In this document: positions 51,348 through 60,686 of the stretch, piece by piece
Layout: every line of letters begins with the position of its first letter
Numbering within the stretch: position 1 is the stretch's first letter
Source of the DNA: M3007 sp046160625
GTDB lineage: Bacteria > Bacteroidota > Bacteroidia > Chitinophagales > Saprospiraceae
Length of the DNA: 64,000 bases
Assembly (NCBI GenBank): GCA_046160625.1
Contig: JBJXGZ010000014.1
Coordinates: 30,429 to 94,428 of the forward strand
Direction: 5' to 3'
Notes under the pieces: model-generated
What the model was told of the DNA's origin: nothing
What the model saw: only the letters and a program-made list of their open reading frames with translations
The model's database searches: none
Translations under genes and position numbers: made by a program

Positions 51348-52346
51348 ATGGTTTTTAATAACATCCTTGAGACAATTGGCAAGACCCCGCTCATCCGTCT
51401 GAATAACATTGTACTACACATCCCTGCTACCGTGTATGCCAAAATAGAAGCCTTTAACCCAGGCTTGAGCGCTAAAGATCGCATCGCCCTGCACATGATC
51501 GAACGCGCCGAACGCCTCGGCAAACTCAAACCAGGAGGCACCGTAGTTGATGCCACCAGCGGCAACACTGGCTTCAGCCTCGCAATGGTGGCTGCTATCA
51601 AAGGTTACAGGTGCGTGCTCACCGTAACGAGCAAAATCAGTGAAGACAAACTCAACAACCTCAAAGCCATGGGTGCTGAGGTTCACCTCTGTCCGCAAGA
51701 AGCCAAGCCACGCGATCCGGAGTCATACTACAGCCGGGCAGAACAATTGGCCAAGGAAATTCCTGGTGCCTACTATATCAATCAGAACTATAATCCCGAA
51801 AACGGGGAGGCACACTACCTCAGTACCGGCCCCGAAATCTGGGAGCAAACCGCTGGCCGCATTACTCACCTTATCGGCAGTGCGAGCACAGGGGGCACTA
51901 TTTGCGGGTCTGGCCGCTACCTCCGCGAACAAAACCCTGACATCAAAATCATCGGCGTAGATGCCTACGGTTCGGTACTCCAGAAATACCACGAAACAGG
52001 GGTGTACGACGAAAAGGAAATCTTCCCTTATCGTATTGAAGGCACGGGCAAAAACATTATCCCGGCAAATATGGACTTTGACCTTATTGACCGTTTTGTC
52101 AAAGTGACCGACAAAGACAGTGCCCTTCGCGCCCGCGAGCTTGCTCGCATGGAAGGTATGATGGTCGGTTACTCCAGCGGGGCAGCCCTTCAGGCCCTCG
52201 AACAAATCCAAGACGAGCTGATGGAAGACGACGTGGTGGTGCTGCTCTTCTCAGACCACGGTTCTAAGTACGCCACAAAGTATTTCAGCGATAAATGGAT
52301 GGTTGAACAAGGGTTCTTGCAGGAAGAGGAAGTGGAGACTGCGTGA
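51348..52346 (+). CDS. cysteine synthase / cystathionine beta-synthase-like PLP enzyme
   Basis: 332 residues. PLP enzyme of the beta-family; makes cysteine from O-acetylserine or condenses serine with homocysteine. Schiff-base lysine Lys43 in NPGLSAKDRIAL, phosphate-binding TSGNTG, and GSASTGGTICGSGRYLRE are visible. The loop YRIEGTGKNIIPANMD is typical of CBS-like members. No regulatory CBS domains. Exact donor cannot be assigned. Confidence 0.9.
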   Translation: MVFNNILETIGKTPLIRLNNIVLHIPATVYAKIEAFNPGLSAKDRIALHMIERAERLGKLKPGGTVVDATSGNTGFSLAMVAAIKGYRCVLTVTSKISEDKLNNLKAMGAEVHLCPQEAKPRDPESYYSRAEQLAKEIPGAYYINQNYNPENGEAHYLSTGPEIWEQTAGRITHLIGSASTGGTICGSGRYLREQNPDIKIIGVDAYGSVLQKYHETGVYDEKEIFPYRIEGTGKNIIPANMDFDLIDRFVKVTDKDSALRARELARMEGMMVGYSSGAALQALEQIQDELMEDDVVVLLFSDHGSKYATKYFSDKWMVEQGFLQEEEVETA

Positions 52347-52456
52347 TATTGAGAAATAGAGATATTTGGATATTGCCGACAGGAAACAAGCTGTTCAAGT
52401 ATTACAAAGTGTAAAACCAAATATTCAGATTTTGATCAATATCCCAATTTCTCAAA
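52346..52456. repeat. imperfect palindrome before GNAT gene
   Basis: GATATTGAGAAATAGAGATATTTGG near 52346-52370 pairs with CCAAATATTC...CAATATCCCAATTTCTCAA (52418-52456) with several mismatches. Confidence 0.6.
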
Positions 52457-52999
52457 ATGTTGGAAGAAACCGCTCGACTGCGCATCCGATCTTTCACTTT
52501 GGCTGATGCCGAGGAATACTTTGTGCTGGAAAGCGACCCTGAATTGTTCAAATTTGAAATCACAACGCCTAAAACCCGTGAAGAATCAGATGCATCCCTT
52601 ATGAATTTACTGAATTCTGGGCTTTCACCGGATATTCAAAATTGGCAGGAATGGGCAATTGAATTAAAGACTGAAGGAAAAGCAATTGGCTTCATTTGCA
52701 TGTCCTACCACGATGTACGGCGGCAAATGCTGGAAGTCGGATTTCGGATAAGGAAAGAATATCAGGGAAGGGGATACGGATCGGAGGCTTTACAGGGTGT
52801 TATTAAAGCAATTTTTCGCAACACCGAAACACATCGCATTTTTGCCTGTACCGATGGCCTGAACCTTGCTTCGCAACGTATGATGGAAAAAGCAGGAATG
52901 CAGCGCGAGGCACACCTAAGAGAGAATGTTTTGATCGGCGAGGAATACCACGATGAAGTGATATATGGGGTGCTTAGGAGAGAAGTGCAAATAGAATAG
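52457..52999 (+). CDS. GNAT N-acetyltransferase (RimJ/RimL type)
   Basis: 180 residues. Acetyl-CoA binding motif VGFRIRKEYQGRGYGSEALQGVI (Q/RxxGxG/A pattern) is clear; start LEETARLRIRSFTLADAEEYF is typical of the RimJ/RimL group. Acceptor could be a protein N-terminus or small amine. Confidence 0.9.
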   Translation: MLEETARLRIRSFTLADAEEYFVLESDPELFKFEITTPKTREESDASLMNLLNSGLSPDIQNWQEWAIELKTEGKAIGFICMSYHDVRRQMLEVGFRIRKEYQGRGYGSEALQGVIKAIFRNTETHRIFACTDGLNLASQRMMEKAGMQREAHLRENVLIGEEYHDEVIYGVLRREVQIE

Positions 53000-53062
53000 A
53001 CACACCAATGTTGCTGTTGCACAGCAACGATTAATACTCATCCATTATAATTTTACACACCA

Positions 53063-54307
53063 GTGGATTTATTCGATCGTATTTTCAATCAAGCAGGCCC
53101 CTTGGGCAAATATGCCGATGTGGCAGAGGGGTATTACATGTTCCCACAATTAGAGGGCGAACTAGGCAACCGCATGACTTTTCAAGGCAAAGAAGTGGTG
53201 TGTTGGAGTATCAACAACTACCTCGGGCTAGCCAATCACCCAGAAGTCCGCAAGACCGATGCAGAAGCCGCAGCCAGATGGGGTCTTGCATACCCAATGG
53301 GCGCACGCATGATGAGTGGAGACACCAAACTTCACCAAAAACTTGAAACCCAACTCGCTCATTATGTCGGCAAGCCCGCCGGGCTGCTCGTAAACTACGG
53401 CTACCAAGGTGTGCTCTCCGCCATTGACGCGCTCCTTACCCGGCATGATGTAGTGGTGTACGATGCCGAAAGCCACGCATGCATTGTTGATGCACTGCGC
53501 ATGCATATGGGCAAACGTTTTGCTTTTACACACAATGATGTAGCTAGTCTTGAAAAATGCCTCGTACGAGCCAAACGCCTCACAGACGAAAGCAAAGGTG
53601 GCATTCTTGTCATCACAGAGGGCGTATTCGGGATGCGCGGCGACCAGGGCAAGCTCCGCGAAATCTGCACCTTGAAAGAAAAGTACGGCTTCCGGCTTTT
53701 CATTGACGACGCACACGGTTTCGGCATGCTTGGAAAAACTGGCGCAGGCGCTGCTGAGGAGCAAAACGTGACGGATGATGTGGATATTTATTTCAGCACA
53801 TTCGCCAAAAGCATGGCACTTATTGGGGGCTTTATCGCGGCACAACCAGAGGTGATTCAGTTCTTGAAGTACAATATGCGCAGTCAAATTTTCGCCAAAT
53901 CATTGCCCATGCCTTTGGTGGAAGGGCTTTTGAAGCGGTTTGAACTGCTGCGCGACAAACCAGAACTCCGCGAAAAACTTTGGCACAATGTGCGACTCCT
54001 GCAAAGTGGCCTCAAAGAACGTGGTTTTGATATCGGCGACACCAACACCTGCGTAACACCGGTGTACATGTATGGTGAAGTGGAAGAAGCTATGGCCTTG
54101 GTAAAAGATATGCGCGACAATTATGGCGTGTTCTGCTCTATGGTTGCTTATCCGGTTATCCCGAAAGGCATGTTGATCCTGCGCCTCATCCCAACCTCAG
54201 AACATACAGAAGAGGATATCCAAATCACGCTCGATGCATTCTCCGCTGTACGCGAAAAAATGCAAGCCGGAGTTTACAAAGCGTTTGTACCAGAGATTCT
54301 GGTTTGA
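53063..54307 (+). CDS. alpha-oxoamine synthase (serine palmitoyltransferase-like)
   Basis: 414 residues, start GTG. PLP enzyme that condenses an amino acid with an acyl-CoA. CWSINNYLGLANHPEV, DDAHGFGMLG and the Schiff-base lysine in YFSTFAKSMALIGGF are visible. The family includes serine palmitoyltransferase and 8-amino-7-oxononanoate synthase; the sequence style fits the sphingolipid branch seen in Bacteroidota but I cannot be certain. No biotin genes adjacent. A terminator follows. Confidence 0.82.
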   Translation: MDLFDRIFNQAGPLGKYADVAEGYYMFPQLEGELGNRMTFQGKEVVCWSINNYLGLANHPEVRKTDAEAAARWGLAYPMGARMMSGDTKLHQKLETQLAHYVGKPAGLLVNYGYQGVLSAIDALLTRHDVVVYDAESHACIVDALRMHMGKRFAFTHNDVASLEKCLVRAKRLTDESKGGILVITEGVFGMRGDQGKLREICTLKEKYGFRLFIDDAHGFGMLGKTGAGAAEEQNVTDDVDIYFSTFAKSMALIGGFIAAQPEVIQFLKYNMRSQIFAKSLPMPLVEGLLKRFELLRDKPELREKLWHNVRLLQSGLKERGFDIGDTNTCVTPVYMYGEVEEAMALVKDMRDNYGVFCSMVAYPVIPKGMLILRLIPTSEHTEEDIQITLDAFSAVREKMQAGVYKAFVPEILV

Positions 54308-54318
54308 TTTGCCTGCCC

Positions 54319-54351
54319 AACTTCCCGAAAGGGTTAAACTTTCGGGAAGTT
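54319..54351 (+). terminator. intrinsic terminator after alpha-oxoamine synthase
   Basis: AACTTCCCGAAAG and complement pair around GGTTAAA. Confidence 0.8.
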
Positions 54352-54392
54352 CTCTGATTTGGCAAACGTGAAAATCCGAAATTTGCCCCATC

Positions 54393-55106
54393 ATGAGTGC
54401 CACCACCATCCTTGAAAATGTGATTGACGAACGAGCTGACATGGTTCAGATGAACCCTGCGGACTTGGATCGTATCCTCTCGGAGGGTTGGCGGCTGCTT
54501 GGCAGGCGAATGGTGCGACACAATTTTTCTACATGGCACCGAAAACTCTGTCGAACGATCCCCCTTCGGGTTCGTTTGGCTACGTTTGAACTTTCAAAAA
54601 GCCAGCGCCAAACACTTCGCCGCAATGCCGATTTGCGGGTAATGAGCGCCTCCGCCCGATTTGATGCGGAGCGTGAGCGGCTTTTCGCGCTGCACCGGGA
54701 ACGTTTCCATGAAAAACAGGCGACTACTTTAGGCTCCTTCATTCATTCCGAATTCCCCAATAAGCTCCCTACGCAGGGTCGCGAACTTGCCGTGTACCTT
54801 GAGGAAGAACTCATTGCCTGTTCCTTTTTTCACCTTGGCGAAAGGGCCGTGTCTGGCACTTACTGTGTGTTCGATCCCATACATAGCCGCCGTAGTCTTG
54901 GTACGCTCACCATGCTTTTGGAACTACTTATAGCCAAAGAAATGGGCAAGGATTTTTACTACCACGGCTATACCCACGACACACCCTCACAGTTTGATTA
55001 CAAGATGAATGTGAAAGGTTTGGAGGCATTTAATTGGGAAACGGGAGAGTGGATGGCGCTAAATAGAGTACCCGTAAGGCGCTGGTTGGAAATCGCGAAG
55101 GAATAA
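54393..55106 (+). CDS. arginyl/leucyl-tRNA-protein transferase-like (ATE/BPT family)
   Basis: 237 residues. The N-terminal block LSEGWRLLGRRMVRHNF...CRTIPLRVRLATFELSKSQRQTLRRNADLRV parallels bacterial protein-arginyl/leucyl transferases. The C-terminal part (YCVFDPIHSRRSLGTLTMLLELLIAKEMGKDFYYHGYTH) is the GNAT-like catalytic half. The usual N-terminal CPGC cysteine cluster is reduced to one Cys (HRKLC). It may act in the N-degron pathway or on another acceptor. Confidence 0.75.
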   Translation: MSATTILENVIDERADMVQMNPADLDRILSEGWRLLGRRMVRHNFSTWHRKLCRTIPLRVRLATFELSKSQRQTLRRNADLRVMSASARFDAERERLFALHRERFHEKQATTLGSFIHSEFPNKLPTQGRELAVYLEEELIACSFFHLGERAVSGTYCVFDPIHSRRSLGTLTMLLELLIAKEMGKDFYYHGYTHDTPSQFDYKMNVKGLEAFNWETGEWMALNRVPVRRWLEIAKE

Positions 55107-55109
55107 TTA

Positions 55110-55922
55110 TCAATCCTTTGGAAACGGAATACCTTGCTCACGAAGTTCTTTCTGAACGGCGAAACGCAGGTCGCTTTGCACCTGCTCCGCCTCAAATTTT
55201 TTCTCCGTCCAAAATTTTATCTCATATAGAACGCACTTTTCCTGGAAATCCAGGATTCGAACCTGTGGGAGACGCTCAGGATCGTTGTTAAAAATATCGG
55301 GTTGGGCGGCCGCTGAAGCCGTCAACAACGCTAACATCTGCCGCTCATCTGCTTCGTGGGCCACGCGTACTTGTACGCGAAAAGCAGAAGGTTTGGTGTC
55401 ATTATGTGTCCAATTCAACACATTCTCCGTGATAAACTTGTGGTTGGGCACGATCATCGTTTGACCATCACGGGTAATGACTTTGGATGTTCGAAGATTT
55501 ATCTCTTCCACCCTGCCCACTTTGCCATCAACCTCAAGTACATCTCCTATTTCGATAGTACCTTCAAAAAGGAGGAAAATACCTGACACAATATCACTAA
55601 ATATCCCCTGCATCCCCAATCCCAGGCCTACTAACAGTGCCGCCGAACCGGCCAAAAGCACCGAGACATGAACACCTACTATTTCGAGCATCATCCCCAC
55701 TGCGATCGTCCACACAAAATATTTCGCAAGAAGGTAGAGCGACATTCGCCTACCCTTATCAGAAAGGTCCAAGAGTCGCCCGCCACCTCGATTTATTACA
55801 CGACGGATGGCCCGAAGCAACAAGGTTGTTAGCAACCAAACCAATACCAAACCCATTAGCATTGCCAGGGTGAACCGATATTCACCTATACTAAAGAGTT
55901 GATAGTCAAGATAGGAGTGCAT
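55110..55922 (-). CDS. MscS-family mechanosensitive channel
   Basis: 270 residues from ATG 55922 (MHSYLDYQL). Three N-terminal spans, then the pore-lining LLAGSAALLVGLGLGMQGIFSDIVSGIFLLFEG and the C-terminal beta domain (GDVLEVDGKVGRVEEINLRTSKVITRDGQTMIVPN). The open frame extends upstream into an intergenic repeat that would encode a His/Ile-rich extension; I do not include it. Protects against hypo-osmotic shock. Confidence 0.92.
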   Translation of the reverse strand: MHSYLDYQLFSIGEYRFTLAMLMGLVLVWLLTTLLLRAIRRVINRGGGRLLDLSDKGRRMSLYLLAKYFVWTIAVGMMLEIVGVHVSVLLAGSAALLVGLGLGMQGIFSDIVSGIFLLFEGTIEIGDVLEVDGKVGRVEEINLRTSKVITRDGQTMIVPNHKFITENVLNWTHNDTKPSAFRVQVRVAHEADERQMLALLTASAAAQPDIFNNDPERLPQVRILDFQEKCVLYEIKFWTEKKFEAEQVQSDLRFAVQKELREQGIPFPKD

Positions 55923-55925
55923 TAA

Positions 55926-56046
55926 TATAATGTGGACAATGTGGACAATGTGGACAATGTGGGCAATGTGATTAATTTGGTCAATGTGGTCAATGTGCCT
56001 CAAACATTGACCACATTTTCAAATTGACCACATTGACCACATTAAT
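55926..56046. repeat. palindrome with tandem ATGTGGACA words
   Basis: Four near-identical AATGTGGAC units on the left pair with ATTGACCACATTGACC words on the right. It lies between the MscS start and the acyl-CoA dehydrogenase stop. Confidence 0.85.
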
Positions 56047-56047
56047 A

Positions 56048-57214
56048 CTATACGGCCATCATCGGTACATAGAGTTCGCCATTGAGCACATTGCGGGATA
56101 CGACGATGCGCTGTACTTCGGAAGTGCCTTCATAAATCTGCGTGATTTTCGCGTCGCGCATCAGCCGCTCCACATGGTATTCTTTTACAAAACCATATCC
56201 GCCATGGATTTGCACAGCCTCCACGGTGTGACGCATGGCGACTTCTGAAGCGAACAGTTTTGCCATAGCAGCCGCCTGATCATAGTTCAAATTCTGGTCT
56301 TTCATGGCGGCAGCACGGTACACCATCAGTCGGGCCGCTTCGATTTCGGTAGCCATATCTGCGATTTTGAAAGAGATTGCCTGATGCTGACTTATTGGTT
56401 TGCCAAAAGCCTGGCGTTCTTTAGCGTATGCAACGGAGAGTTCGTACGCTCCAGCTGCAATACCCAATGCTTGCGAGGCGATACCGATGCGGCCGCCGGA
56501 AAGGGTTTTCATGGCAAATTTGAACCCGAATCCATCTTCTCCTATGCGATTTTCTTTGGGTACTTTCACATCTGAGTACATGATGGAAGTAGTGTCGGAA
56601 GAGCGGATGCCCAATTTATCTTCCTTCGCGCCGATGACCACACCTGGCCAGGAGGCTTCCACAATGAGGCAGTTGATTCCTTTATGGCCTTTGTCCACAT
56701 CAGTTTGGGCCATCACCAAATGAAGTTTAGACGTTGCACCGTTGGTGATCCAGTTTTTTGTGCCGTTGAGCAGGTAGTGGTCACCCATGTCCACAGCAGT
56801 GGTACGTTGGCTGGTGGCATCTGAACCCGCCTCTGGCTCGGAAAGGCAGAAAGAGCCAATCCATTCGCCCGAGGCGAGTTTTGTCAAGTATTTGCGTTTT
56901 TGTTCTTCCGTACCGTACAACTCTATACCCCAGCAAACCAAGGAATTGTTTACGGACATGATGACAGAACAGGAATTGTCCACTTTTGAAATTTCCTCCA
57001 TGGCAAGCACATAGGAAAGCGAGTCCATGCCGCCGCCGCCATACTCTGGCGAAACCATCATGCCGAGAAAGCCAAGCTCGCCCATCATTTTTACTTGCTC
57101 AGTGGGGTATTGGCCCTTGCTATCGCGCTCGATAACGCCAGGTTTGAGTTCGTTTTGGGCAAAATCTCTTGCCGCTTGTTGTACTGCTAGCTGCTCTTCG
57201 GTTAGCTGAAACAT
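56048..57214 (-). CDS. acyl-CoA dehydrogenase
   Basis: 388 residues. FAD-dependent alpha,beta-dehydrogenation of acyl-CoA in fatty-acid degradation. CLSEPEAGSDATSQ and IQIHGGYGFVKEYHVERLMRDAKITQIYEGTSEVQ carry the flavin/substrate signature and the catalytic Glu near IYEGTSE. A TACTTTCG box lies 46 bases upstream. Might work with the thiolase at 30374. Confidence 0.95.
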   Translation of the reverse strand: MFQLTEEQLAVQQAARDFAQNELKPGVIERDSKGQYPTEQVKMMGELGFLGMMVSPEYGGGGMDSLSYVLAMEEISKVDNSCSVIMSVNNSLVCWGIELYGTEEQKRKYLTKLASGEWIGSFCLSEPEAGSDATSQRTTAVDMGDHYLLNGTKNWITNGATSKLHLVMAQTDVDKGHKGINCLIVEASWPGVVIGAKEDKLGIRSSDTTSIMYSDVKVPKENRIGEDGFGFKFAMKTLSGGRIGIASQALGIAAGAYELSVAYAKERQAFGKPISQHQAISFKIADMATEIEAARLMVYRAAAMKDQNLNYDQAAAMAKLFASEVAMRHTVEAVQIHGGYGFVKEYHVERLMRDAKITQIYEGTSEVQRIVVSRNVLNGELYVPMMAV

Positions 57215-57259
57215 ATTAATATGTGTGGTGGATAGTAATGGATATTGGGTTTAGGCCGG

Positions 57260-57267
57260 CGAAAGTA
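57260..57267 (-). promoter_or_regulatory. -7 box for acyl-CoA dehydrogenase
   Basis: TACTTTCG on the minus strand, one base off consensus. Confidence 0.45.
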
Positions 57268-57282
57268 CGACTGCTTAAAAAA

Positions 57283-57320
57283 AGAACCCCGTTAAAGTCT
57301 AAAACTTTCAACGGGGTTCT
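57283..57320 (-). terminator. intrinsic terminator after Omp28-like gene
   Basis: AGAACCCCGTT stem with complement; U-rich run follows on the minus strand. Confidence 0.85.
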
Positions 57321-57338
57321 ATTCACCAAATGAATACG

Positions 57339-58160
57339 TCAATTTATAACGTGTTTTTCTACTGCTTGCAATATCTCTTTGCTAACATCACTCCGATGGA
57401 CAAAAGCCACCACGCTGCAATGTTTTGCTTCCCATGTGGCTGGCAGAGACACATTAAATGTTTTGTTGACCAGTTGGGCTGTTTCGAGCGCCTCTGTAAT
57501 AATATCGCCGCTTGGAGCGGTTACAACATCGCGTACCATGTGACGATGAACATAATTTTGAATGAGCGTTGAACCATCAAGTTGTTGGCCAATAACGCTG
57601 TCTTGAGTAATCAAAACAGTCAGGCGATGCTCTCCCGTAATCTGTTGATCGGGCAGCAAGCCAACTTTGATGCTAAGTGCTCGAGAGGAAGCATCAAAGG
57701 TGTTTTCCAACGTAATGGCCAGGCTTGGATCTTGCAGTAGATCCTGCGCCACCTCCCCTCCCCAGCGCGTGTGCGGTGTAATGAAAATGGAGGTTTCGTT
57801 GGGCAAAAGCCGACGGTTGATGGATGCCGTAGGAAATCCTTCGAGCGGGCCTATGTAATTGGCGAGCTCTTGTATTTCGGGCGAGCGATAATCTTCCTGA
57901 TTGGTGTATGGAACAGAAAAATTGGCCGCGGCATGGAGGGAAACAACCACCAGTTTTTTCGTCCCATGTTGTTGCTGCAAGGCTATGAGTGTCTGAGTAC
58001 CAATGGGGCAGTTTGTACAGCGTACTCCGGTCACCTCTTCCACCAAAACCGTACGGCTAGTTACGTTGAGGTTTGGGTCTGGAATAATAATGGGCTGCTC
58101 TTTGCAAGCCATCATGAAGATCAGTATAGAGAGGCCGAAGCAATACAAGATATTTTTCAT
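57339..58160 (-). CDS. Omp28-related outer membrane lipoprotein
   Basis: 273 residues. Signal peptide with lipobox MMAC (FGLSILIFMMAC). Mature part starts with TSRTVLVEEVTGVRCTNCPIGTQTLIALQQQHG, a thioredoxin-like fold with CTNC active-site pattern, characteristic of the Omp28-related family. It may bind or reduce partners at the outer membrane. Upstream neighbour is the DUF6029 gene, a frequent pairing. Confidence 0.88.
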   Translation of the reverse strand: MKNILYCFGLSILIFMMACKEQPIIIPDPNLNVTSRTVLVEEVTGVRCTNCPIGTQTLIALQQQHGTKKLVVVSLHAAANFSVPYTNQEDYRSPEIQELANYIGPLEGFPTASINRRLLPNETSIFITPHTRWGGEVAQDLLQDPSLAITLENTFDASSRALSIKVGLLPDQQITGEHRLTVLITQDSVIGQQLDGSTLIQNYVHRHMVRDVVTAPSGDIITEALETAQLVNKTFNVSLPATWEAKHCSVVAFVHRSDVSKEILQAVEKHVIN

Positions 58161-58199
58161 GGCAAAAATTTGAATTTAGTGCTTTTGAAGAAAGCAACA

Positions 58200-59870
58200 T
58201 TAAAAAGAAGAATTCACGGTAAGTCTGGCTCCATGAAAAGCAGGCTCATAACGGCAAATTCCCCCCGCGCAATTGATGCCTTCTACTTGCTTGACGTATG
58301 CCAGCGACACCCGGTTGGATTTCCGCGAATATACGATGCCCAATGAGGGGAAATGTGAGTTGTCATACTTGGTTTTTTCTTTCGCTTTTTCTGATGAGAG
58401 GTTTGGGTCTAGTGTTCCGTGTTCCAATTTGTACATGTCTGAAGCATAAAAAATCCAATGGGGGGCAAGCCCAACCTCCACCAGGCCATTCACCCAGGAA
58501 CCAAATTCCTCCTCCGTGGCGAGGTATTGTCCTTCCACGCGGATGGATTTTCGCGGACTAAATTTATACAAAAATTCAGCATACGGCGTGAGGGCATTTA
58601 CATAAGTGTCCTTTCCCTGATAAACAAGGATATTGTATTTCAATATCTGCAAGCCACCAATGAGTTGCCACTTGCGCTTTTGTTTGTAGGTAAATTCGGG
58701 TGTGATCTCTCGGTAAAGTTCGGTTCCGTCCAAAAACTGAATCTCCGAAAAGTTGATGCCCACCGAAAGTTTTTTGTTCAGTTTATAGCGTACGTCCAGT
58801 TGCAACGCCTGTTCACCCAGTTCCTGTGTAGCAGGTGCAAATCGGGTGGTAAGCCTGTAGGTGTTTTGTTTTGCCATTGGAGGCAAATAATTTATTGGCC
58901 CCTGTATTCCCAAGGCATTGGGGTTTTGCCGGAACGAAAAATCCTTGGTTCGCTTGGCTTCGAGTGTAATGCCAAAACCTTTTTTTGAATAGGCAAGACT
59001 TGAATAGACCGTGTAGCCCTCGCGATTTACAAGTTTACCATTAATGGTGTCAGTCTCGTTGTTGATTAGTACAGAACGAGGCTGGTTGGGATCATAAATC
59101 ACATCCTTTGTTTTGGTCGCGGCTTCAAAATACCAGGTAAAATCACCTGCCGTCAAGGTGTTGAAAACAGTCGCAGCGTAGGTATTATACTGCAAATCAA
59201 TCTGTTCTTGCTTGAAGTAGCCTGCAACTTCAAATTTGGCATCGTCAATCGTTTCGCTGGTATAGGTGCGGCCCACGATGCCAATCCCAGGTGCAAAGGA
59301 GAGATTTTTGCTGGAATCAGGTTTGATAAAACCCTCGAGAACACCTCCTCTAAGTATCGTTCCGTAACGGTCAAACTGTTGTTTTTGTCTTCCGGTAAAT
59401 GCCCGAATTTTCAAGTTTTCATTGATTTTATAGCCTACTTGTGCCCCAAATAACGCGTTATCAATCATAAGGGCGCGTTCTTCATATGCCCGGTAAATGA
59501 TCCCTGCGCCAATTTGGTCGTAAAGGTATCCGCCCGCGACCTCGAATTTATCAATCTGCTTGCGGATGTACCATCGGCCGATGCCAACATCAGAAAATGA
59601 TGCATTGGGGTTCAAAAGGTTGGAGTTGTTGAACATATCAAAACGCAAACCAGCGTCCAAGCCATCGTGCGAATAGTTGAGGTTGAGCCAGGTTTCGGCG
59701 CCAAACTTCTGATTGTCGTATTGTGGAATGCCTGCTGTTCCCAGCACAGAATCAGCGGCAAAGAAAAAATTGCCGTTGGCCTGAAGGCTTCCAGTTATGT
59801 GGGAGTTGTTTTGGGCAAAGCCCGAAAAACATAGAGCGGAAAACGAAATCGCGAGTGTAAGTCTTTTCAT
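58200..59870 (-). CDS. DUF6029 family outer membrane protein
   Basis: 556 residues. Signal peptide MKRLTLAISFSALCFSGFAQ. Alternating beta strands with aromatic residues throughout (WLNLNYSHDGLDAGLRFDMF, YGTILRGGVLEG, YTVYSSLAYSKKGFGITLEAKR) fit a beta-barrel. It is what I recall as DUF6029, found next to Omp28-like proteins; the pair may assemble together. Function unknown. Confidence 0.8.
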   Translation of the reverse strand: MKRLTLAISFSALCFSGFAQNNSHITGSLQANGNFFFAADSVLGTAGIPQYDNQKFGAETWLNLNYSHDGLDAGLRFDMFNNSNLLNPNASFSDVGIGRWYIRKQIDKFEVAGGYLYDQIGAGIIYRAYEERALMIDNALFGAQVGYKINENLKIRAFTGRQKQQFDRYGTILRGGVLEGFIKPDSSKNLSFAPGIGIVGRTYTSETIDDAKFEVAGYFKQEQIDLQYNTYAATVFNTLTAGDFTWYFEAATKTKDVIYDPNQPRSVLINNETDTINGKLVNREGYTVYSSLAYSKKGFGITLEAKRTKDFSFRQNPNALGIQGPINYLPPMAKQNTYRLTTRFAPATQELGEQALQLDVRYKLNKKLSVGINFSEIQFLDGTELYREITPEFTYKQKRKWQLIGGLQILKYNILVYQGKDTYVNALTPYAEFLYKFSPRKSIRVEGQYLATEEEFGSWVNGLVEVGLAPHWIFYASDMYKLEHGTLDPNLSSEKAKEKTKYDNSHFPSLGIVYSRKSNRVSLAYVKQVEGINCAGGICRYEPAFHGARLTVNSSF

Positions 59871-59960
59871 GCAAGGAGGAAGGATATTCGTGCAAAGGTA
59901 GTTTGCGCAGAAAATCCTTTCTCCTTTTGATTAGGTAAAATGGTCGGAAGCGGACAAATC

Positions 59961-60052
59961 GGTTGGCAGTGGGCAGTTGGCAGTAGCAGTTAGCAGTGGG
60001 CAGGGCTGCCAAGCTTGGGTTTCGTGCCAACTGCTACTGCCTACTGCTGCTC
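59961..60052. repeat. palindrome of GTTGGCAGTAGCAG / CTGCCAACTGC words
   Basis: Left part has GGCAGTGGGCAGTTGGCAGTAGC, right part GCCAACTGCTACTGCC, overlapping the YqgE stop. Same words as 38053-38138 and 14986-15018. Confidence 0.85.
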
Positions 60053-60611
60053 AATTCCAGCTTACATACTCAGGGATGTCGGCGATGATCTCAAAACGGT
60101 TGCCCTTGTTGTACATCACCTGACTCCAAAGATTGGAGGGTTTTGATTTGAAGAGGTAGTTGGCGTGCATAGGAGCGGTCACCCAGGAACCAATTTCCAT
60201 TTCTTCTTCGAGCTGTCCGCCCGACCAACCCGCGTAACCCACAAAGAATCGGATATTGTCTGGTTCAATTAAACCACTGGTAATCAAAAATTTGAGGCTT
60301 TCGAAATCGCCACCCCACCATACCCCATCCGTAAGTTGGATGCTTTCTTCCAGCAAATCGCCCACATTGTGGACATAATGAAGCGTATCGGTTTGCACAG
60401 GTCCGCCATAAAACACTTCCGCTTCAAACGTCGGGAAGGTGTTGATGAGGTCGTTCACCTTCATATCTGTTTTTTTGTTCAGGATGAAGCCAACGCTCCC
60501 CTCTTCATGATGTTCGCAAAGTAATATTACAGCACGGCGGAAATATGGGTCGAGCATAAAAGGCTCTGCCACCAAGAGTTGTCCGCTTTTGATCATGGAA
60601 TTGGTAGTCAT
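60051..60611 (-). CDS. YqgE/AlgH family protein
   Basis: 186 residues from ATG 60611. GQLLVAEPFMLDPYFRRAVILLCEHHEEGSVGFILNK is the family opening, VGYAGWSGGQLEEEM is also conserved. The open frame goes 22 codons farther but length fits this start. A cytoplasmic protein of unknown role (AlgH regulates alginate in Pseudomonas). TACTTTCG box at 60636-60643. Confidence 0.92.
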   Translation of the reverse strand: MTTNSMIKSGQLLVAEPFMLDPYFRRAVILLCEHHEEGSVGFILNKKTDMKVNDLINTFPTFEAEVFYGGPVQTDTLHYVHNVGDLLEESIQLTDGVWWGGDFESLKFLITSGLIEPDNIRFFVGYAGWSGGQLEEEMEIGSWVTAPMHANYLFKSKPSNLWSQVMYNKGNRFEIIADIPEYVSWN

Positions 60612-60686
60612 CGCACACAAAGGATTAGTTGCGGACGAAAGTAAGTAAGAATGTTTTTTCGTCCAAATTTTTTTCACTGCGCAAAA

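Noticed and set aside
53063..54307. Naming the alpha-oxoamine synthase bioF
   Set aside because: No biotin gene nearby, and the family has several activities that cannot be told apart here.
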